From the NCBI GenBank assembly GCA_963691705.1, contig OY829544.1, positions 4,719,501-4,783,500 of the forward strand: a stretch of 64,000 nt of DNA, written 5' to 3'. The DNA is from Viola odorata. Its lineage: Eukaryota; Streptophyta; Magnoliopsida; Malpighiales; Violaceae. Of the stretch, positions 55,384 through 64,000 are shown piece by piece. The position numbers and the translations under genes are program-made. Below the pieces are notes generated by a model that saw only the letters and a program-made list of their open reading frames with translations, did no database searches and was not told the origin of the DNA. Positions within the stretch are counted from its first letter, which is position 1; each line of letters begins with the position of its first letter.

Positions 55384-57296
55384 CATTCTTTTTCTTTTTA
55401 CTTGTTTCACAATTTTAAATATGTAGGATTTGTTGAATTCTTTCCACTGTTTATTTCTATCTATACTTCTTTACTTAGTCTTTGGAAGAATTTGGGATTT
55501 TTAAGTGGGAGGAAGGGAGTTGATAGGGGATTTTCATTTTTTGTATGCCTACTAAAGCATATCCCCTATGATTTAGCAAATGCCCACTTTTCATTCTAGA
55601 ATGATTTCTGGAGCTCTAGGATTTGGTAACAACGAATTCTTCTTGTTTCTGAAGTTGGCAATTTCTGTATGAATAGATGTTACAGAACAGGAAGAATATT
55701 GTAAAATTTATGCTACTTGAGCAATTTTTATAAATGACAGTACTGTCTCTAAAGGAGAAGGTTTTATCATTTCTCCTTTGGTGCCAAGGTTGAGTTTAAG
55801 AAAGAGCAATAGATGCAATCCTCGAAGTATGATGTATTAAATATCATCTTCTAAATGTTTCGGCAATTTACCTTGATTCTTCTTAGTAGTAGATTTCCTC
55901 AACATGATATCAGTGACTCCATTCATAAGTGGTTCTGAAATTTTAGAATTGATGCTGTGATTCTGTGAACATATTGGTTGGTTTGTTTCTGTTTAGCATT
56001 TAAAAATTTGATCTTCACAATTACACCATATCTGTTGAAGTATTGCTTTTTGTCATATTTTCTTTTTGATTTCTTCTAAAGGACGGGAGTACTTTGAAAG
56101 TTTATGTGAGTTTAATGTTTATCCCCTTGTTCTCAAGTTCTATGCCGTGTGGATCCGTCGTTTCTTACTTAGATCTTATAATTCCTTATGCCAACTGCCT
56201 ACTTAGCTATAATCATATCGAATTTAAGTCTTGTATTTTTCATGCTCATGACATTAGTTGAAGATGGTCTGCCTGAAAACTCTTCACTGTTCTGTTTTGC
56301 TCTAGGCTTTCAAGTACTCTTTGTGGTCCTCCATGTGCCCATATTCATTTAGGCTGGGGTTCTACATTTAATTTCCACAACTCTTCACTGTCCTGTTTTG
56401 CTCTAGGCTTTCAAGTACTCCTTGTGGTCCTCCAAGTGCCCATATTCATTGAGGATGGGGTTCTAGTCTTTCATTTAATTTCCACAATGAAAACCATAGT
56501 CTTGTTTGAATCTTGTTTGCGCCTTTTCATTTTCCAAAACTAGGTAATGTTCCTGTCCTTATGAGCACCTTCTCATACCATGTTTGGCAAGGTATTTATT
56601 GTTGTATCTACTCAAGTTGTTTTGCCTAGTTCAAAGCCAGAATGACACATGAAATACGGTATCCGGTTAGCTGAAGCAGGCTAATAATCATTGTGCCTCA
56701 AGGTTCTGATCAGGTTGTATCTTCTCCTTTCTCCATCCATTTTTTTTGACTGTTGTGGAAATGAATGTTTTTAATAGTTTGCATTTATTCAACACATAAA
56801 CATGTGACTACATCATTGTCCATTCAAGTGTTGAATCTGGGAAAAGAGAACAACTTTCACCTTGTTGAGAACTTTAATCTGATTTTTCCTAGTCATAGTT
56901 AATTGAACTGTAGACTTAAAATCATGCTAAATTGATCTTTTTGGTGGCAGAGGTGTTTGACAAAGGTATTGTTGGAACGGAGAGGCCACCCGTAAGATGG
57001 TTGGTGTGTGATTAGTAGAATACAGTGGACTATGATTAAAGTTGGAATCCTGTGAGGATCCAAGAAGAACTTGATTTGAAATGTTTGGAAGCAAGCTGTC
57101 TTTTTAATGAGAGTTCAAGGGTTTTTCTAGAACAAGCTGGTGCGGTAAAATGGCAAGCCAGGCTCCGCATCGAGTGTCAACAACCTCGGAAGGACCTTGG
57201 AACTCACCTTTCTAGCTGGAAGAGCACTTTCTAACTGTCTCCCTTGTTTTTGTGTCTTTAGGAATGCAGCGCGCCCCCACCCCCCCCCCCCCCCCC
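55384..57296 (+). other. 3' UTR and downstream region of the BED-finger gene
   Basis: No coding frame is supported. A tandem duplication with a 101-bp period lies at 56280-56487 (TCTTCACTGT at 56281 and TCTTCACTG again at 56382). A possible 3' UTR intron acceptor (TTGGTGGCAG) is near 56950. A run of 17 C is at 57280-57296. Confidence 0.45.
56280..56487. repeat. 101-bp tandem duplication
   Basis: Two copies share CTGTTTTGCTCTAGGC, TTTCAAGTACT, TGTGGTCCTCCA and GCCCATATTCATT. A few substitutions and a short insertion separate them. Confidence 0.85.
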
Positions 57297-60200
57297 ATGA
57301 AAGAAGTGGAAGTCTTTTTCAAAACTTTGGTTAGTTGGAGAGACTAGAATGTTTTCCTATCAAATCATCTTTTGGGTTAACTTATCTTTTAAACATTCCA
57401 AACTTGTGATATTCATGCAGGGAATTTGAGCAGTGCTCCCCATAATTGCGAGAAAGGCGTTTAGAGGACCCCAAAACAAAGGAAGTCTGTCGGATTGAAG
57501 CTCTACAAAAGATGCCTGAGGTTGATGCTGAAACCAATCCAAACTATTTTTTATTGGTTTCAGTTAGTTGTGCAAGTTTTGAAACTATAATTTAACAGTA
57601 AAGTAGTGGATTTAGCAACCTTTCATTTGCCTAATTCACCATTGATATGTTTAGAATCATCAGCTAATCTTTTTCCCCTATTTGATCGGCTCGAACTCAA
57701 AACCCCACTCTTAACAGAACAGTGTACTGTACATCCAATTGTTTAAGAGAAAATCAAAAGAAAGGGATTACTATTGTTTTGTTTGTGCTGTGAACATCTT
57801 CACTTTAATGTTTGGAATATCTACTGTTTGGCGTTGTGTGTTCCAGTTGGCATGAGGCTGAAGTTAATTTTGCAGGTTGAGTGCATGAAATGAATTGAAT
57901 GACATGAATCCTGCAGAGTACATTGCTATTTTAGCAATTCATGGGCATGGACTTTTTATCAAGAAAAGGGTTCTTGTGAAGTTGAAAATTGAACATTTAG
58001 GTCCAAAATGTTAGAAATGACACTGCTTTCATCCCATTTTAGGAACCCTATTTATTTATTTTTCTCTCACGAAATTGGATGGATGCCCATCTGTAGTAGA
58101 ATGACCTCATCTCTTTTACTGATCATGAGGGTAAAAGAAATTCAAAGCTTGAGAGCCAAAATGAATAACACTGAATTTTATACAGTACTTATTCCAATCA
58201 AGGCAAGCATAAAAAAGGAGTGGTGAGATGGATGAAAATGGCTTGTCATCAAAACAACATAACTCTTGTTGAGTAAAGCAGTCATCCAATTATGGAAGCC
58301 TATAACCCTATTCTAAGTATTTTACTTGTGCAACTTTCTTCATGGCAGCCAAACCCAATTCTTGATTTTTCAAGAAAGCTACAAAGTCTTTGCACTTGAT
58401 GGATTTAAGATACTCCTCTACCCAACTACACGACAAAAGAAACAGTGGAAAAAGATAAAAGTGAATTCAATTGTGGCGCGCACATAAGTTGATAGTGATA
58501 TTTTGTTAGTTAATTAAAATTTTGAATTCGAATTTTGAGAATACAATTGTTTTAAAATTATTGAAAAAAATTTACTCCAAAATATATCTTACAGAACTAA
58601 AATTTAAATTAATCAATAACTGAACTAAATTATCGGGTGAGAAATAGACATGAAAATGAAATGATGAATATGTGCTTTTGTTTCACTTTTAGGTGATAGC
58701 TTATAATAAGTGTATATAGATATATAAATGTAAAAGTAGAGTTGCATAGGGTATGGTATTATTTTACCACTTTAAGGTCTTGCAATTACTCATTAAGTGG
58801 AGGGAGAGGCAGAAATTCTTGTCGGCAAGGAGATACAATTACAAAAATGCTGACTGCTCACCAACTAAAGCTTTCTTTCCCATTAGTTATGTTATGTTGT
58901 TGTGCTTCATTCCACTATTTTTTTTATAAAAAAAAGTTAAATTTTTTATTTTATTTTTGGGGTTAAAGGGAAAGGAAATTTAGAGTAATGATTAGTATAG
59001 GACGACATATCACTCTCTTTGTACAAGAATCTTCTCCTCTTCCAATGCTTAATGTTCATTATACATGATGCACTTTTTTTGTGTGTCCTTGACCCTCTCT
59101 TGTTGTCATTCGAGTTAATTCTTACTACATTAGGGTTGAGTTTCTTCAAAATTTTACATTAATCCCACGTAGTTAAGGAGAGTGCATGAGATAATTTGTT
59201 TGGTTACCGATAATAAACCATTAAGAATGAAAATGAAAATATTTTGAGATTTTTTCTTAAAGTATAAATTGAACCGTAGAGATTTTACAGTTTTTGAAAT
59301 TCACTCAAAATATTACTTTTATGAGGAATAAAAGAACTGTGAAAAGAAAGAATAATCATTGAGTTTTCAGTGGATTTTATCTCTCATTATGTTGCCTAAT
59401 ACATCTTATTGCCTCTACGTTTTGGTGAAATGTCATGAACATCATCAAATTATACTAAAAATGACTCACGAGTTCAGCAGCAGTGATGACAGTTGGATTA
59501 GCCCTAAGCCTAGTACAATTATTATATCAACCCATTTTTGTTCCTCATTTCCTTTTTCAACAAAGTGGGTACTTGTCAAAGTTCTTCAATCTTTTTAAAT
59601 TTTCTAACTATGGCTCAATGAATTTTTTCACAAGTATAAGGCTTAATTACCAATCCCCCATATATTTATTTAGTTTTCTCAATCAAGTCACTAAGTTTAA
59701 AACTCGAATTTTATTTTTTCTCTTTGGGTATCTTTTGTGCACCTTATAAACAGGAGGCTAATTTTGTTTGAATATGATCGGAGTTCGAATAGGGTGGCTC
59801 TCCCAATATGATTGTCTATATTCTTCAAATTCGACCCTAAAATTTGAGTTAAAGATGAACATGCATGTTCCTTACCATTTGACAATTTTACTTCACTACT
59901 TCATAATTTTTTTTAATCAATCTCAATTAAGTCATTATTTACAATTTTCTAAAACTAATAATAATTTCAAGTTATTATGAAATGCCCATCTATGTATACT
60001 GAAATGGATACATGATTTTGGGTATTTTGTTGATGCCTTGATCATCAGCGTCACGAATTCATGGAGCACCATCTCTATCTTTCGTTTTCCTTTCTTTCTT
60101 TGTTCAAATATTGGGTCAAAGAGAGATCAGTTGCTTGGATTTGAAACGATAAAATTACAATATAGGGTACTTTTTCAATCTCACTGTCCATTCACATGGT

Positions 60201-60506
60201 AGACATACTATTTTCATGTACTGTATAGTTTCTTATCAATAGTTTCTTATCATAAATATTGCATAAATGCTTTGAAATTGAAGACTTGAAGGGTTGAAAT
60301 TTTGAGTAGAATTTTCAGCATCACACAAAAAAAGAAGGGGGAGATTGCACATTTATGCCTACATGTACTTAATTAGTATGATGAGCTATTTTTTCCCATC
60401 ATTTTCACCTATATCTTGCATAATTACTAGAATTATTTAATGGATGGGTCACTTATTGGGTCCATCCGAACTTGCATAAAACATTTAAAGTCTGACCTTT
60501 CAAATC
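57297..60506. other. Intergenic
   Basis: More than 3 kb with only short, unrecognisable frames. No RNA gene or defined repeat was seen. Confidence 0.4.
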
Positions 60507-60751
60507 TTATGTTTAGGGGTGTACAAGAACCGGCCCGATCCGGAACCGGCCCGAATTGGACCGATCCGGCGGTTTTTTTTTTTTTTTTTTGAAAAAAAAA
60601 ACGAACCGGTCCGAACCGTATTGTTCCGGTTCGGTCCGGTTCTTCGGCTCTAAAAAATCCGATCCGAACCGTAGAACCGTTAGAACCGGAAATATATATA
60701 TATATTTATATATAAAAATATATATATCTGCAAAACATATCAATAAGACAC

Positions 60752-60819
60752 TTTGCTCCAGTGGCAAGGCATTGGCTAAACTTGCAAAGGGGAAGGAGTT
60801 CGAATCCCTTCCTAGGCAG
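60752..60819 (+). other. tRNA-like module, copy 1
   Basis: TTTGCTCCAGTGGCAAGGC resembles an A box (TRGCNNAGTGG) and GAGTTCGAATCCC a B box (GGTTCGANTCC), about 33 bases apart. Acceptor-stem pairing is poor, so this is SINE- or tRNA-derived, not a working tRNA. Confidence 0.6.
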
Positions 60820-60968
60820 ATTTTATTTTGCAAAGTGGAAGGGCTGGTGCCTGGTGGGCTTGGCGGGCTGGTGGGCTTGGAGGGCTATTATTAATTAATA
60901 TGTTTAATTTGTAGAAATGTAAATTTTAATTTTTAGCTATAATTACTGAATTTATAGTTTTTAAAATT

Positions 60969-61687
60969 AGATGATAATAAAACAAAACAAATGATTCAAT
61001 TAACTTACATTTATAAATAGAGTATAGATGAATAAAAGTTTGAAATTGTTTTACAATTAAAAAGAAGAATTCAAAGTTACTCTTTCTAGTATTTAAGATG
61101 ATAATAAAACAAAACAAATGATTCAATTAACTTACATTTATAAATAGAGTATAGATGAATAAAAGTTTGAAATTGTTTTACAATTAAAAAGAAGAATTCA
61201 AAGTTACTCTTTCTAGTATTTAAGATGATAATAAAACAAAACAAATGATTTAATTAACTTACATTTATAAATATATTATAGATGACTAAAAGTTTGAAAT
61301 TGTTTTACAATTAAAAAGAAGAATTCAAAGTTACTCTTTCTAGTATTTAAGATGATAATAAAACAAAACAAATGATTCAATTAACTTACATTTATAAATA
61401 TATTATAGATGACTAAAAGTTTGAAATTGTTTTACAATTAAAAAGAAGAATTCAAAGTTACTCTTTCTAGTATTTAAGATGATAATAAAACAAAACAAAT
61501 GATTCAATTAACTTACATTTATAAATAGAGTATAGATGAATAAAAGTTTGAAATTGTTTTACAATTAAAAAGAAGAATTCAAAGTTACTCTTTCTAGTAT
61601 TTAAGATGATAATAAAACAAAACAAATGATTCAATTAACTTACATTTATAAATATATTATAGATGACTAAAAGTTTGAAATTGTTCA
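60969..61687. repeat. 127-bp minisatellite, about 5.7 copies
   Basis: Units start AGATGATAATAAAACAAAAC at 60969, 61096, 61223, 61350, 61477 and 61604; the spacing is exactly 127 each time. Two variants differ at AAATAGAGTATAGATGAATA (A) versus AAATATATTATAGATGACTA (B), in the order A A B B A B. The last copy breaks off after about 84 bp. Confidence 0.95.
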
Positions 61688-61760
61688 AGTGGCAAAAGAA
61701 ATTTAAAACCGGAAATATATATATAAATATATTTATCTGCAAAAGATATCTATAAGACAC

Positions 61761-61828
61761 TTTGCTCCAGTGGCAAGGCATTGGCTAAACTTGCAAAGGG
61801 GAAGGAATTCGAATCCCTTCCTAGGCAG
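61761..61828 (+). other. tRNA-like module, copy 2
   Basis: Nearly the same as copy 1: the compared 97 bases differ at two positions (G/A in GAGTTC, T/C after CAGATTT). The similarity continues about 30 bases to either side, so a larger unit of about 120 bp was duplicated on both sides of the minisatellite. Confidence 0.6.
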
Positions 61829-62233
61829 ATTTCATTTTGCAAAGTGGAAGGGCTGGTGGGCTTGGCGGAATGGTTAATGGGCCGGCCCATTGGAAAATAA
61901 TGAATTTGGCCAAACAAAAAAAAAATCCGGATTGGAACCGGAACCGCACCGATCCGAACCGGGAAAAATGGAACCGGTCCGGTCCGGACCGTATTGATCC
62001 GGTGCGGTCCGGTTCCATAAAAATGAAAACCGTAAATTACGGTTCGGATCGGTTCTAGGCCTAAAACCGATCCGAACCGGACCGTGTACACCCCAGCCTA
62101 TGTTTGTCCGTTAAGTTTAGATTAGAGGGTCAAACCTGAGTTTTGAAATTTTAAACCCATGACCCACCTAAGTCTCTAAGTCTGTCCAGGCCAACCCGCA
62201 ACGTATGTTTATATATAAAAATATACATATATT

Positions 62234-63636
62234 ATGAGAGAGTTTTTATTTCCATATCAAAGTAGTTAAAAAGAAATTATCTTAATTTCCGTATCTGTTA
62301 CAATTTATTTTTGGGATGGGCCACTTTTTCTTTCTTTTTTCTTTTCCTTGTTAAACAATTATATGAGAAAATGTCTATTTGATATTCAATTTTTTAAAAA
62401 AAAATAGAAAATTAAGAGAAATCTAATAACATAGTAATTTTTTTTAACAAATATAGGAAATTAAGAAAATTTATAAAATAGAAAAAATATTTTTAAAAAT
62501 ATAGAAAAATTAAGAAAACTCTAATAAATAGAAAAAATCTAATACTTTTCTATATTTTTTTAAAATATATTTCCAAGAACAAAATATGTAGAACCCACTA
62601 AATTTCAGTTTCTCAACACAATTTCAAGTTTTTCCAAATTATCTTTTAATTTCTCAAACATCTCAATTTATCATAAAAATTCTCTTTTTATTTTTTTATC
62701 CTACTGCACATTCTTGGAAGAATGAAACACACAAATCCTATTCTTTACTGATGCATATTCTTCATTTTTTTATAATTTTAAAATATGTTTCCTATTTTAC
62801 TAGATTTTTTTTATTTTTTAAAAATATTTTTCCAATTTTATTAGTTTTTTTAAAATATTTTTTCTATTTTATTAGATTTTTTCTATATTATTTAAAATAT
62901 ATTTCTTATTTTATTATATTTTTTTTAATTTTCTATATTTTTCAAAGTATGTTCCCTATTTATTAGATTTTTCTTAATTTTCTATATTTTTTTTAAAATA
63001 TTTTTCCTATTTTATTAGAATTTTCCTATATTTTTTAAAAATATTTTTTCCTATTCTATTATATTTTTCTTAATTCCTATATTTTTTAAAAATATTTTCC
63101 CACGTGTGAGATCGGATTGTCAGAAAAAATTATTAAAACAATAAAATCAAACATAGTTTGTCTCCGTTAACGTTTTTTTCTACAGTTGGGACTATATTGA
63201 ACTAACGGATAAAACGTTTGGGACCGATAAAAATAGAAAAAAAAAATTTGGGACTGATTAAAATAAAATGATAAATATTTGGGACCGTGGGGTGTATTAA
63301 CTCTTCAAAACTGAGTCTCTGACTGATACTTTATCACCAATATGTAATAGAATAAAAATTAGTTGTCAAATTATTAAGGATAAAAAATTATGAGTAAATG
63401 TTACACTGGGAAAAAAATTGGATATTAAATAGACATTTTCAAAAATAATTATTTAAAAGAAAAAAGAAAAGAAAAAGTGGGTGATCCTAAAAATAAATTG
63501 TAACAGATGAAAGTTATCATATAAAGAGAATTTGATGAGAAAAATTGAGAAGATATGAGAAGATAATAAGATAACTTCTTTTTAACTATTTTGTCGTGGA
63601 AATAAGCTAATTGAGTGTGGAAATAAAAACTCTCAT
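62234..63636. mobile_element. Foldback / long-inverted-repeat element
   Basis: The left ATGAGAGAGTTTTTATTTCCA and right TGGAAATAAAAACTCTCAT start long imperfect inverted arms. Further paired phrases are GTTAAAAAGAAATTATCTTA with AAGATAACTTCTTTTTAAC, and TTACAATTTATTTTTGGGAT with ATCCTAAAAATAAATTGTAA. The interior (62390-63110) is a run of degenerate TATTTTATTAGATTTTT-type repeats, inverted between the halves. The right half contains the repeat shared with 150-370. Target duplications are unclear. Confidence 0.55.
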
Positions 63637-64000
63637 ATAATTAACTTTTGTTAAATTAACAAATTTGTTAGACCTGCGAGCAACCCATTAAATTTAAAAG
63701 GCCAGATTTGAGTTTAAAAAAGTACTCATATGTAGTCCTTTAAATACGGCTTATATGGGTTTTCCAAAAAACTTTGAAATTTTAGACCCATCTCAACTAA
63801 TAAGCAGGTGTAAATTGATGACATTGTGTCCATCTCTACAATGCGTCGTCCATTCAATCTTCAATGTGACCAAAGACCAAACCGCACCCACTATTTTTTT
63901 TTTTGGAGAGTATACTACTAAATGAGAAGATTGAAGAAATGGGTTGGATTTTTGCTTGAGTTTACGTGGATTCGTATAGCAAAACTCGCACTGGGAGGTA
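63637..64000. other. Window end, intergenic
   Basis: No gene is seen in the last 364 bases. Confidence 0.4.

Larger units (their letters stand above)
60515..62097. mobile_element. hAT-like non-autonomous element with tRNA-like modules and a minisatellite
   Basis: The left end AGGGGTGTACA and right end TGTACACCCC are inverted repeats. The flanks TTATGTTT (60507-60514) and CTATGTTT (62098-62105) agree at 7 of 8. Subterminal arrays of GAACCGG/CCGGTTC face each other. Inside are two direct copies of a tRNA-like module and, between them, 5.7 copies of a 127-bp repeat. No protein-coding sequence is present. Confidence 0.75.

Noticed and set aside
57052..57234. Short plus-strand frame of 60 codons downstream of the BED-finger gene
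   Set aside because: No recognisable domain; more likely part of an untranslated exon or intergenic DNA.
1..64000. CRISPR arrays, operons, bacterial insertion sequences, replication origins
   Set aside because: The window is plant nuclear DNA; the tandem repeats present lack unique equal-length spacers.

Overview
This is a piece of nuclear DNA from a flowering plant, most likely a eudicot. The evidence is an AT-rich background, GT-AG introns, a plant-type U2 snRNA gene, nuclear tRNA-Lys genes, protein families otherwise known from Arabidopsis, and many plant-type transposons (Ty1/copia, long solo LTRs, Mutator, hAT, Tourist and Stowaway elements). I cannot name the species.

Genes, left to right: a U2 snRNA gene with its own promoter and 3' box (694-889, +); a three-exon DUF7054 / At4g22758-like gene (2638-4186, -); a two-exon gene for a 664-aa MGCC-starting, Ser/Arg-rich At1g65710-like protein (12462-14836, -); a PLS/E-class pentatricopeptide-repeat gene like At4g22760, broken by two tandem duplications (15593-17356, -); a five-exon sterol 4-alpha-methyl oxidase gene of the SMO1 type (32382-35769, +); two identical tRNA-Lys(CUU) genes in head-to-head inverted arrangement (36259-36331 and 36597-36669); and a single-exon, 779-aa domesticated hAT-transposase-like protein with a BED-type finger (53044-55383, +). 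The DUF7054, PPR and SMO1 genes have best-remembered Arabidopsis relatives that are near neighbours on chromosome 4 (At4g22753-At4g22760), so the window looks like an expanded piece of that conserved block.

The rest is mainly mobile DNA. A Mutator-like element (7107-10021) with about 220-bp terminal inverted repeats and a 10-bp target duplication carries a broken CYP74 (allene-oxide-synthase-type) gene piece. It also contains a hAT-like element, which in turn contains a Tourist MITE. A copia element (17800-23779; LTRs differ at 3 of 278 positions; perfect 5-bp target duplication) sits 439 bp upstream of the PPR start. Its gag is interrupted by a 610-bp inverted duplication, and its leader holds seven CACGTG palindromes. 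Two solo LTRs (10091-10568 and 37833-41251) each have a perfect 5-bp target duplication. Several hAT-like non-autonomous elements follow, one with a perfect 8-bp duplication (49813-50676), and one (60515-62097) with two tRNA-like modules flanking a 127-bp minisatellite. A nearly palindromic Stowaway-like MITE (32015-32246) abuts the likely TATA box of SMO1.

No prokaryotic features, CRISPR arrays or organelle-type gene clusters were seen. Long stretches between the listed features are AT-rich and show no supportable coding sequence.
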